A DNA stretch of 64,000 bases, taken from contig CAAFUN010000098.1 of NCBI GenBank assembly GCA_900766195.1, forward strand, positions 1-64,000, written 5' to 3'. The stretch's first letter is position 1. Every line of letters starts with the position of its first letter. This DNA is from an uncultured Bacteroides sp. Its GTDB lineage: Bacteria > Bacteroidota > Bacteroidia > Bacteroidales > Bacteroidaceae. Of the stretch, positions 56,487 to 64,000 are shown piece by piece. Made by a program: the position numbers and the translations under genes. The notes beneath the pieces are model-generated. The model was given only the letters and a program-made list of their open reading frames with translations. It did no database searches and was not told the origin of the DNA.

Positions 56487-59400
56487 ATGGAGAATGAAGT
56501 AAAGGAATATTTCGATGTATTGCATGCTCTTATACGGCAGGAAGAACTCTCTTTGAAGAGCGCTTACCGGCAGTTGCGTGAGCTGTTGGAGTTGCTTTGT
56601 CGTAGAGAAATTGGAGACGAGAGTCTGCAAATGACCGATTTATCTGCCCGTATCAGTTTGGTTGCTGCTAAGCAAGGACTGTCTGTAAGTGAGCAAAACC
56701 GCCTTCATACGTTGAGAATTACTTCCAATACTGTACTGAACAATAAAGGAGATTATTCGCGGAAGGAACTCTTACGGGACATCAAAACATTGGCATTCTT
56801 TATTAAACGCTCCACAGGTGAGGAAGTGCCCGATGAGCTTTACCGTCTGTTGCCACGCACTGATAGTACTTATCTTCTTACTCCTACTTATGGTGAACGA
56901 GTGAAACAATTGCGAGTTTGCTTTCAGTACTCCGATGAACGATACCTGTACGTTCGTCCCTCGGATACTGTGTCGGAAGAACTATGGAAAGTACGTTATA
57001 ACGTTCCGCAGATAAATGAGGAATTTCAAGAAACCTGTAAGGTATTGTGGAGGCATGCGCAACTTAATCTATTGGACGTTACCATAGATGCTGAAGGTAT
57101 CTTAACTCCTTTCTTTATCATATTGGAGCCTGACTATCTGATTGATATCAGTGCTTTGGCGGAATGTTTTAAAGACTATGGTCACCATCCGCTCAATTAT
57201 ATACTTGCACGTTTTCAGACGCCGGACAATACACGTCCACTTTTATTGGGTAACATAGCCAACCTCTTTTTGGACGAGTGGATACATGCGGAGAATGAGC
57301 CGGACTATGTGACTTGTATGAAGAAGGCTTTCCGTATTTATCCTTTAGAGTTGGCTGCCTGTCCCGATTTGCAGGAAAGGCAAAAAGAACGGGAGTTCTT
57401 TGCCGATTGCAAGACACATTTTGAACATATTCGCCAAACGGTGAACGAGACTTTCCTTCAACCAGGTTACGAACTGGATAAGAAAGATGCTGTGTTGGAA
57501 CCTTCGTATATCTGTGAGGCACTTGGGCTACAAGGGCGGCTAGACTATATGCAACGTGATCGTTCTGCCTTTATTGAGATGAAATCAGGCAAGGCGGATG
57601 AATACTCCATCAGAGGTAAGGTGGAGCCTAAAGAAAATAACATGGTGCAGATGTTGCTCTATCAAGCTGTGTTAGAATATTCCAGAGGGATGGATCACCG
57701 CAAAGTGAAAGCTTACCTGCTTTATACACGTTATCCACTGCTTTATCCTGCCCGTCCATCATGGGCTATGGTACGTCGTGTGATGGATGTGCGGAACAGA
57801 ATTGTGACCAATGAGTATGCTGTTCAGTTAAGGAATAGTGTGGATTATACAGAAGAATTACTTAAAGAGATAACACCGGATGTACTCAATGAGAAGCCTT
57901 TGCAGAATGTGCTATGGACGCGGTATCTCCGGCCTTCTATTGATCTGTTTGCTCAAGGCTTAGAGGCATTATCTTCTTTGGAACGCAGCTATTTTTACAG
58001 TCTGTATAATTTCATCACACGTGAACTTTATACTTCGAAGACCGGTGATGTGGATAGGGAAGGACGTGCAGGAGCAGCCTCACTTTGGTTTGCTACATTG
58101 GATGAGAAAGTGCAGGCTGGTGAGATCCTCTATGATTTGCAGGTTGAAGAAAATCATGCTTCCGATCCTCATAAGGCGTATGTCAGTCTTCGTTTACCCC
58201 CTTCCCGTGAAGAAGAAATACTACCTAACTTTCGGGAGGGAGACGCTGTGGTGTTATACCAGAGAAACTCAAATGCAGATAATGTGTCCAATAAAATGGT
58301 GTTTAAAGGCAATATAGAGCAGCTCACCAAAGATGTAATACGCATACGATTGAGGGCATCTCAGCATAATACGGCTGTGCTTCCTTCAGAAAGTTCTTAT
58401 GCCGTAGAGCACGACTATATGGACACTGGTTTCCGGAGTATGTACTGGGGATTATCCGCCTTTTTAGTTGCAAATAAAGAACGGCGCGATTTATTGCTTG
58501 GACAGCGCATGCCACAGTTTGATAACTCTTTCGACACTCGTATAAGTAGCACTTCGGACGGTTTTGAACGAGTGGCATTAAAAGCTTGTGCCGCTAAAGA
58601 CTATTTCCTGCTGGTGGGACCTCCCGGTACAGGAAAGACTTCGCGTGCTTTGCGCAGAATGGTGGAGTCATTCCATCAGGAGAAAAAGCAGATCTTATTG
58701 CTGTCGTACACTAATCGGGCAGTGGATGAAATTTGCAAAGCATTGTCTGCCATTGCACCCGAAATAGATTTTATTCGCATAGGGAGTGAACTATCATGTG
58801 CTCCTGCCTATAGGAAGCATCTGATAGAGAATGTACTCGAAACCTGCTCTACTCGTCGCGAAGTGCAGCAGCGCATAGAGGGTTGTTCTGTTTTTGTAGG
58901 TACGGTATCAACGCTCTCTTCTAAAACAGATATTTTCAGACTGAAGACATTTGACGTTGCTATTATAGACGAAGCTAGTCAGATTTTGGAACCGCAATTG
59001 TTGGGCTTGTTGTGTTACCGGACTCGTTCAGGAGAGAATGCCATCGGGAAATTCATTATGATTGGCGATCATAAGCAACTGCCAGCCGTGGTGTTACAAT
59101 CTCCTGTTCATACTGAAGTTACTGATGAGGCTTTGCGTGCTGTAGGCTTTTGCAATTTAAAGGATTCTTTCTTTGAACGTCTCTATAGAATGACTGTTAC
59201 AGGTTGTTCTTCTACAGAAACTCTTCGGACATACGATATGCTTTGCCAACAAGGGAGGATGCATCCAGCTATTGCAGCATTCCCCAATGAGGCGTTTTAT
59301 GGTGGAAAGCTAGAGTCGGTAGGTTTACCTCATCAATTGTCTGTCGAATTACCGGTTTTATGTTACACAAACAAAGACATATCTGCTCAGAAGTTCTCTC

Positions 59401-59981
59401 AACGAGTGTGCTTTATACCTTCCGTGCCCGAGTCCTTTGTTTCTTCGCCCAAGGTGAATCATACGGAGGCAGAGATTGTTGCTCAGCTGGCAGAGGCTAT
59501 TTATAAGCTTTATTTTGAGACAGATGGAACGAATAAAAGTGAACTTAGCCATGATTTAACCGTGGCACTTCATGCTGAGAATATTCATGCTTCAACAGTT
59601 TCTCCTACTTCAATTGCTTCTGTTCTGGGCATTATTACGCCTTATCGTAGCCAGATAGCCCTAATCCGTAAAGAGATTGCAAAGTTGGGTATTGCTGCAT
59701 TGAATGAAGTTCTTGTTGACACGGTAGAACGTTTTCAAGGGAGTGAAAGGGATGTGATTATTTATTCTTTTTGTCTTAATCGCTCTTATCAGCTGAGGTA
59801 TCTCTGTAATACAACAGAAGAAGGAGAGGTGAAAATAGACCGTAAATTGAATGTTGCTTTAACTAGAGCACGTAAGCAACTGTTTGTAACTGGGGTTCCT
59901 GAATTATTGAGGCAAGACCCCATTTATGATCAATTATTAAATCATATTTTAGAAATGGAGACAGACTTTAGTAAATATTAA
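56487..59981 (+). CDS. Dna2-like nuclease-helicase (PD-(D/E)XK plus superfamily 1)
   Basis: A 1164-residue protein with an N-terminal part of unknown fold, a RecB/Cas4-type nuclease at about 280-460 (LQGRLDYMQ, then IEMKSGK with Glu364 and Lys366, then MVQMLLYQAVLEY), and a superfamily 1 helicase at about 680-1155. Helicase motifs are GPPGTGKT at 711-718, AIIDEASQ, MIGDHKQLP, QQGRMHPAIAAF, GIITPYRSQI, DTVERFQGSERDV and NVALTRARKQLFV. The order, nuclease then Upf1-like helicase, is that of eukaryotic Dna2. The Fe-S cysteines of Dna2 and Cas4 are not evident. It may process DNA ends or replication intermediates, and a defence role cannot be excluded. The protein is likely chromosomal core in Bacteroides. 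Confidence 0.9.
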   Translation: MENEVKEYFDVLHALIRQEELSLKSAYRQLRELLELLCRREIGDESLQMTDLSARISLVAAKQGLSVSEQNRLHTLRITSNTVLNNKGDYSRKELLRDIKTLAFFIKRSTGEEVPDELYRLLPRTDSTYLLTPTYGERVKQLRVCFQYSDERYLYVRPSDTVSEELWKVRYNVPQINEEFQETCKVLWRHAQLNLLDVTIDAEGILTPFFIILEPDYLIDISALAECFKDYGHHPLNYILARFQTPDNTRPLLLGNIANLFLDEWIHAENEPDYVTCMKKAFRIYPLELAACPDLQERQKEREFFADCKTHFEHIRQTVNETFLQPGYELDKKDAVLEPSYICEALGLQGRLDYMQRDRSAFIEMKSGKADEYSIRGKVEPKENNMVQMLLYQAVLEYSRGMDHRKVKAYLLYTRYPLLYPARPSWAMVRRVMDVRNRIVTNEYAVQLRNSVDYTEELLKEITPDVLNEKPLQNVLWTRYLRPSIDLFAQGLEALSSLERSYFYSLYNFITRELYTSKTGDVDREGRAGAASLWFATLDEKVQAGEILYDLQVEENHASDPHKAYVSLRLPPSREEEILPNFREGDAVVLYQRNSNADNVSNKMVFKGNIEQLTKDVIRIRLRASQHNTAVLPSESSYAVEHDYMDTGFRSMYWGLSAFLVANKERRDLLLGQRMPQFDNSFDTRISSTSDGFERVALKACAAKDYFLLVGPPGTGKTSRALRRMVESFHQEKKQILLLSYTNRAVDEICKALSAIAPEIDFIRIGSELSCAPAYRKHLIENVLETCSTRREVQQRIEGCSVFVGTVSTLSSKTDIFRLKTFDVAIIDEASQILEPQLLGLLCYRTRSGENAIGKFIMIGDHKQLPAVVLQSPVHTEVTDEALRAVGFCNLKDSFFERLYRMTVTGCSSTETLRTYDMLCQQGRMHPAIAAFPNEAFYGGKLESVGLPHQLSVELPVLCYTNKDISAQKFSQRVCFIPSVPESFVSSPKVNHTEAEIVAQLAEAIYKLYFETDGTNKSELSHDLTVALHAENIHASTVSPTSIASVLGIITPYRSQIALIRKEIAKLGIAALNEVLVDTVERFQGSERDVIIYSFCLNRSYQLRYLCNTTEEGEVKIDRKLNVALTRARKQLFVTGVPELLRQDPIYDQLLNHILEMETDFSKY

Positions 59982-60035
59982 ACATAATAGTATCCTTTAT
60001 ATCTTTTGTTAAGACCTTGATATGGTATAAAGTCA

Positions 60036-60043
60036 TACCTTTG
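60036..60043 (+). promoter_or_regulatory. -7 element of a candidate small RNA
   Basis: TACCTTTG matches the consensus. The nearest TTTG (60005-60008) is 27 bp upstream, longer than usual, and a TTG at 60017-60019 is a partial alternative. Confidence 0.4.
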
Positions 60044-60049
60044 TAGCAC

Positions 60050-60118
60050 GTTTTTTTCATAGAGATTTAGATTTAAGGTTAGAAGAATTGTGGATGTCGT
60101 GAGACATCCCTTTTTTTT
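60050..60118 (+). ncRNA. Candidate small RNA of about 68 nt
   Basis: A -7 box at 60036-60043 is followed about 50 bases later by a strong intrinsic terminator (GGATGTC 60092-60098, GTGA loop, GACATCC 60103-60109, then eight T). No plus-strand gene follows, and the next gene converges from the other side. The interval has no open frame. The result could be a free small RNA of about 68 nt, or simply the terminator of the helicase gene with a chance -7 box. Confidence 0.4.
60092..60118 (+). terminator. Intrinsic terminator after the helicase gene / small RNA
   Basis: A perfect 7-bp stem with a GTGA loop is followed by a C and eight T residues. Confidence 0.85.
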
Positions 60119-60144
60119 ATCAGTAAGTTCTATTTCGGTTTTTA

Positions 60145-60921
60145 TTATCGCTTTCCATACAGTAAGGCTGTATTACCGAAGAACATTTTATTCTTGAGCA
60201 ATGCAGGCACTTTGATTAGCTGCACGGTACGCTCCATTTGAATTTCATTTATTCCCAATTCATTTAGATAGTGTAGTAGCTCTTCGGACTTACCATATAG
60301 CTTTTTGGATAAGAAAAGATCCTGAAAAACGAAGAGCCCATTCGTCTTCAAGACTCTTAAAGCTTCTTTTATAACTTCTCGTTTGTCCTGAGCATCGGCT
60401 ACTTCATGAAAGACCATATTGCTGATTACAAAATCAAATGATTCATCTTCAAAAGGAAGAGATGCTGCGCTGCATCTTTCGAAAGTAATTCTTTCAGCTA
60501 CATCATAACTGCGAGCGAGTTTTTCACATTCTTCCTTACTATATCCCCACATTCCTCTCCAGTAATCTACTCCATAGATGCTTATTAATGGACATTTCAT
60601 GGCAAGCTCTACAGATAGAATGCCGCTACCGCATCCTATATCCAATAGTTTACCGGACGCATTTTTATCTATTTTATCAATTACTAAAGCTGATATTTGT
60701 TGTTGTAAATCTTCTCCTTTAGCAGATAACTGATGTTTTGCATAAAAGAAATAGAGAATAATTAGTCCCATTACAATGGAAAGGGTTTCGAAAATGGATA
60801 AGAGTATAATACTCTCACTAAAGATAAAACATGCTGCTACCAATAGCAGAAAAACTATAATCATGCGTGAGAGTAGGACAGTTGATATCCAACTCTTTCT
60901 TGTTTTTACTTTAAGACTCAT
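60145..60921 (-). CDS. Membrane-anchored class I SAM-dependent methyltransferase
   Basis: A 258-residue protein whose N-terminus carries two membrane helices (about 15-35 and 40-60), then a Rossmann methyltransferase domain at about 75-230. Motif I is LLDIGCGSG near 93-101, the acidic end of strand 2 is GVDYW, and motif IV is FDFVISNMVFHE. The hydrophobic anchor places the catalytic domain at the inner membrane, so a lipid, quinone or membrane-bound substrate is possible. No pathway partner lies beside it. It converges on the helicase/small RNA unit. Confidence 0.88.
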   Translation of the reverse strand: MSLKVKTRKSWISTVLLSRMIIVFLLLVAACFIFSESIILLSIFETLSIVMGLIILYFFYAKHQLSAKGEDLQQQISALVIDKIDKNASGKLLDIGCGSGILSVELAMKCPLISIYGVDYWRGMWGYSKEECEKLARSYDVAERITFERCSAASLPFEDESFDFVISNMVFHEVADAQDKREVIKEALRVLKTNGLFVFQDLFLSKKLYGKSEELLHYLNELGINEIQMERTVQLIKVPALLKNKMFFGNTALLYGKR

Positions 60922-61238
60922 ATTTGTTTTTTGATGTAAAATTACCTGTTTTATAAGTGATTGTCAATACCTATTAATGAGTAAATACACAGGGGTAGAT
61001 TCGATTGGATTGTTTATCCTAGATAGGTCATTAGATATTTGCACTAGCAAAATGTTATGTTATATACTCTAAAGCGCCTTCTCTAGTCGTTCGCTGTTTA
61101 ATAACAGCACAACAAAAACCTGTATGAGGTTCAAAGAGAAATTCCTTTTTCTAATGTCAGATTTGTTTTTATTATAGCCATATAAACTTTATTTAGAGGG
61201 GTATTAGCTTATTTTCTTGCACGTTGTATAAATACAAA
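60922..61238. other. Intergenic stretch with a diverged dispersed element
   Basis: Bases 61025-61108 resemble 1676-1760 of this window. No gene was recognised on either strand. A TTTTCTTGCACG word near 61212 recalls the TTTTTTTGCACG repeats at 1849 and 1927. Confidence 0.4.
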
Positions 61239-61271
61239 GACAGCTGCCTGAATCTGTATCAGACAGCTGTC
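61239..61271 (-). terminator. Hairpin after the MFS transporter gene
   Basis: GACAGCTGCCTGA (61239-61251) pairs with TCAGACAGCTGTC (61259-61271) with one mismatch. On the minus strand TTTGTATTTATA follows, a weak U run. Confidence 0.6.
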
Positions 61272-61304
61272 ATTTATATATTGTAGACAATAGTTGTTAC
61301 TATA

Positions 61305-62774
61305 TTACTCCAATACAATAGGTTTATAGGTTGGTACCAAAGCCTTCATAACAATCCAACCAATAAGATAGGCTACTGCACAGACGCAGAAAATGATGAA
61401 GTAACCTGCGGGTTTACCATGGAAACCCATAAACATCATGTTAGTATCTCCTGCAAAGGTAAACAACATACCTGATCCCTTATTAATAAGAAAAGAACCT
61501 ACACCACCGGCCATACCGCCGATACCGGTTACTGTTGCAATAGCAGTTTTGGGAAACATGTCGCTAACTGTAGAGAATATGTTGGCCGACCATGATTGGT
61601 GTGCAGCACCTGCAATACCGATAATAATGATAGGGAACCAGTAAGAATATTCACCCAGAGGTTGTGCAAAGAGTGCCAGCAAAGGAAAGAATGCAAAGAT
61701 AAGCATAGCACGCATACGGGCAGCATACGGATTCATTCCCGTTTTGTTAATAATGATGGTAGGCAGTTTACCTCCATAGATGGATAACATGGTAATAGCA
61801 TATAAGACAAAGATAAGCAACATTGCAATCGGGTTGTCTGATGACATGCCATAAACATCACTGATGTAGGCAGGTGTCCAGAAGAGGAAGAACCACCATA
61901 CACCGTCTGTCATAAACTTGCCAAAAGCGAAAGCCCATGTTTGCTTATATCCGAAACATTGCCAAAAGCTCATTTTCTTTTCTTCTCCTGCAACTATTGT
62001 TGGAATACCTTCTTCATCTTTATCTTGTTCAATATAATCCAATTCGGCTTTATTCACATTCTTGCTTTTTGAAGGCTCTGAGTAAAGGAAAATCCACATT
62101 CCCATCCAGATAAAACCAAGGGCACCAATTACGATGAATGCCATTTCCCAACCGTTACCTATGCCGATTTCCTTAAAGTATCTGGCAAGTGGCGGTATAG
62201 TTATAGGAGCTGCCAATGCACCGATTGTGGCTCCTGCATTAAATATGCTGGTTGCAAATGCACGGTCTTTTTTAGGGAAGTATTCTGCGGTAACCTTAAT
62301 TGCAGCAGGAAAGTTTCCAGCTTCACCTAGTGCTAATACAAAGCGGGCAGCAATAAAGAAATAGACGCTTGCTGTTGCAATCGTGAGGGCCATGGCAGAA
62401 CCTTTTTCAATAGCTATCATAGCATCTGCATTACCCAAGCCAACCCATGCTTCTGTAGCATACCCGCACACAGCATGTAAGCATGCACCGATAGACCATA
62501 CACCAATGGCCCATAGATATCCTTTCTTTGTTCCCATCCAGTCGATGAAACGTCCGGCAAATAACATGCTGATTGCATATATAATAGAAAAAGTAGAAGT
62601 GATTGTTCCATAATCATTATCGGTCCAATGAAACTCCGGAGCGATAAAGTCTTTCCACGTAAGCGATAGCACTTGGCGGTCAAGGTAGTTTACTGTTGTC
62701 GCAAAAAATAGCATGGCACAGATTGTCCATCGATAGTTGGTCATCTTTCCCATTGCATTCTGAATTGTATTCAT
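61305..62774 (-). CDS. MFS transporter of the anion:cation symporter type, likely hexuronate permease
   Basis: A 489-residue inner-membrane protein with twelve helices. The opening RWTICAMLFFATTVNYLDRQ, GRFIDWMGTKKG (loop 2-3) and LALGEAGNFPAAIKVTAEYFP match the ACS family that includes ExuT and GudP. The pectinesterase gene on the other side of the intergenic region supports galacturonate or glucuronate as substrate, which is inference. A central loop of about 40 residues (SKNVNKAELDYIEQDKDEE) is cytosolic. Confidence 0.9.
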   Translation of the reverse strand: MNTIQNAMGKMTNYRWTICAMLFFATTVNYLDRQVLSLTWKDFIAPEFHWTDNDYGTITSTFSIIYAISMLFAGRFIDWMGTKKGYLWAIGVWSIGACLHAVCGYATEAWVGLGNADAMIAIEKGSAMALTIATASVYFFIAARFVLALGEAGNFPAAIKVTAEYFPKKDRAFATSIFNAGATIGALAAPITIPPLARYFKEIGIGNGWEMAFIVIGALGFIWMGMWIFLYSEPSKSKNVNKAELDYIEQDKDEEGIPTIVAGEEKKMSFWQCFGYKQTWAFAFGKFMTDGVWWFFLFWTPAYISDVYGMSSDNPIAMLLIFVLYAITMLSIYGGKLPTIIINKTGMNPYAARMRAMLIFAFFPLLALFAQPLGEYSYWFPIIIIGIAGAAHQSWSANIFSTVSDMFPKTAIATVTGIGGMAGGVGSFLINKGSGMLFTFAGDTNMMFMGFHGKPAGYFIIFCVCAVAYLIGWIVMKALVPTYKPIVLE

Positions 62775-62814
62775 GATAGGTGATTTAAATTATTAACTCT
62801 TTTTTTATTGGCTT

Positions 62815-62845
62815 CAAAAATACACAATATTTGATGTATATCAAT
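62815..62845 (-). promoter_or_regulatory. Promoter of the MFS transporter gene
   Basis: On the minus strand ATTG (62842-62845), 19 bp, TATTTTTG (62815-62822), about 40 bp before the start. The -7 box is a full match and the -33 matches three of four bases. Confidence 0.55.
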
Positions 62846-62912
62846 GTCTTTTTTGCCTATTTACCTATAAAAATTGTCCGAAATAGGTATTCTTTGACTA
62901 AAAAAACGTTAT

Positions 62913-62947
62913 CGTACACGAAAAGCTTTGTTTTCGTACACGAAAAG
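62913..62947. promoter_or_regulatory. Paired 13-bp direct repeats between divergent pectin genes
   Basis: CGTACACGAAAAG occurs at 62913-62925 and 62935-62947, exactly 22 bp apart, i.e. on the same face of the helix. They lie about 70-100 bp upstream of the transporter promoter and about 330 bp before the pectinesterase start, as expected for an activator or repressor site. Confidence 0.6.
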
Positions 62948-63025
62948 GACTGCTTAAATAAGAGGATAAGTAAAATAATGCATCTTTTTAATCGGAAACA
63001 ACACAATAGGTAAAGGCAGAAATAT

Positions 63026-63033
63026 TATCTTTG
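63026..63033 (+). promoter_or_regulatory. Candidate -7 element for the pectinesterase gene
   Basis: TATCTTTG is a full -7 match without a -33 partner, as is common for activated promoters. It would leave a leader of about 240 bases before the start at 63281. Confidence 0.35.
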
Positions 63034-63280
63034 TCTATCCTTCAAGATAATCTATTTATAAATAGTAAAAATGAGTTTAATGCGAGTAAGTCCTTTGTAC
63101 TTTTTGTTGTTATTTTTTTCCTCATAAGCACGCACCAATCTGTTTGGTAAACTGATGTTTGTGTTTGTTGGTAAGTTAGGAGGATATGGTGCAAGCTGAT
63201 TTGTTATCCACAATGAGTATGACTAGTTTGAAGTAGGGGCGCTTGCAACAAGTAAAAAATGTAAGTATCAAAAAAGAAGA

Positions 63281-64000
63281 ATGAAAAAGTCTGTTATTCG
63301 TAATCTGTGTTTGTTTCTTATTGCTCAAATCGTTTGTGCGCTTAATCTCTCTGCTGGAAATCAGTGGAAGGATACGATTGTTGTATCCCGTGATGGTAGT
63401 GGAGATTACCGTACTTTAACTGAAGCTATGGAAGGGATTCGTGCCTTTATGGATTATAAAGTAACGGTACGAGTGAAGAATGGTATTTACAAAGAGAAAC
63501 TGATTGTTCCCTCTTGGTTGGAGAATGTAGAGTTTATTGGAGAAGATGTTGACAAGACTATTATAACCTATGATGATCATGCTAATATTAATAAGATGGG
63601 AACCTTTCGGACTTATACGGTGAAGGTAGAAGGAAATAGTATAACTTTTAGAAATCTCACTATTGAAAACAATGCTGCACAGCTGGGGCAGGCTGTTGCG
63701 TTACATACCGAAGGAGATAAACTGATCTTTATTGGATGCCGGTTCTTGGGCAATCAGGACACCATATATACCGGATTGAAAGGAACGCGTCTTTACTTTC
63801 AAAATTGCTATATTGAAGGGACTACAGATTTTATATTTGGTCCGTCTACAGCTCTTTTTGAGGACTGCACGATTAATAGTAAGCGAAATTCTTATGTGAC
63901 AGCTGCTTCTACGCCACAAGATGTTGAAGTGGGATATGTCTTTAAGCATTGCAAATTGATTGCCGATCCAGGTGTTGATAAAGTCTATTTGGGGCGTCCA
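63281..64000 (+). CDS. Pectinesterase, carbohydrate esterase family 8 (cut by window end)
   Basis: Removes methyl groups from pectin. The first 240 residues are present. A signal peptide (to about residue 25, LNLSAGN) is followed by the start of a right-handed beta-helix with the CE8 blocks VSRDGSGDYRTLTEA, GIYKEKL, QAVAL, QDTIY, DFIFGP and YLGRP. The Asp residues in QDT and DFIFG are the catalytic pair. The rest runs past the window end. The divergent hexuronate-type transporter suggests a pectin-use locus that continues downstream. Confidence 0.92.
   Translation, partial: MKKSVIRNLCLFLIAQIVCALNLSAGNQWKDTIVVSRDGSGDYRTLTEAMEGIRAFMDYKVTVRVKNGIYKEKLIVPSWLENVEFIGEDVDKTIITYDDHANINKMGTFRTYTVKVEGNSITFRNLTIENNAAQLGQAVALHTEGDKLIFIGCRFLGNQDTIYTGLKGTRLYFQNCYIEGTTDFIFGPSTALFEDCTINSKRNSYVTAASTPQDVEVGYVFKHCKLIADPGVDKVYLGRP

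Overview
The window looks like chromosome of a gut Bacteroides species. Supporting signs are the Bacteroidales promoter form (TTTG, 19-21 bp, TAnnTTTG) ahead of many genes, few strong Shine-Dalgarno sites, a nuo cluster with fused nuoCD and no nuoEFG, a MurF-alanine racemase fusion, GSCFA and DUF6266 proteins, and a TonB-dependent receptor with a carboxypeptidase-like N-terminal domain. These traits support the genus or order but do not fix the species.

Layout. 1-5.0 kb is a decayed accessory region. It holds the tail of one gene with its terminator, a truncated minus-strand gene end joined to a small membrane-protein ORF, a frameshifted minus-strand gene, short repeats, and an RHS-family polymorphic toxin tip with a clan CD (caspase/CHAT-like) His-Cys candidate domain. 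A Sel1-like lipoprotein follows it, then a frameshifted second RHS fragment. 5.0-19.7 kb carries putA (proline catabolism), a GH89 alpha-N-acetylglucosaminidase, a 1917-residue alpha-2-macroglobulin-like protein without the thioester, a DUF1573 protein, meaB and a nitroreductase. 19.7-22.7 kb has a DMT exporter divergent from an AAA ATPase / DUF4435 TOPRIM-like pair that resembles the PARIS (AriA/AriB) anti-phage module. 22.8-30.8 kb has a small lipoprotein, a beta-helix-like surface lipoprotein plus TonB receptor pair, and a divergent cytosolic PAS-GAF histidine kinase. 30.8-40.9 kb is the ten-gene nuo operon (A, B, CD, H, I, J, K, L, M, N), all on the minus strand, without the NADH-oxidising module. 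41.3-46.7 kb (minus strand) is trkH, trkA, dxs and a DUF6266 gene. 47.2-60.0 kb (plus strand) is a GSCFA protein, murF-alr, a Crp/Fnr regulator, a small outer-membrane protein, tatA, tatC, pncB, a TlpA-type thioredoxin protein and a Dna2-like nuclease-helicase. 60.0-64.0 kb holds a possible small RNA, a membrane-anchored methyltransferase, a hexuronate-type MFS transporter and the start of a pectinesterase running off the window, the last two divergent and probably part of a pectin-use locus.

Most likely new biology: the PARIS-like pair at 20.8-22.7 kb, the RHS tip with its peptidase-like domain and lipoprotein partner at 2.2-4.2 kb, a 22-bp-period GTATAC repeat present at two loci (23.3 and 51.5 kb), a short transcription unit at 60.05-60.12 kb, and paired 13-bp repeats between the pectin genes. 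No tRNA, rRNA, CRISPR array or intact insertion sequence was recognised.
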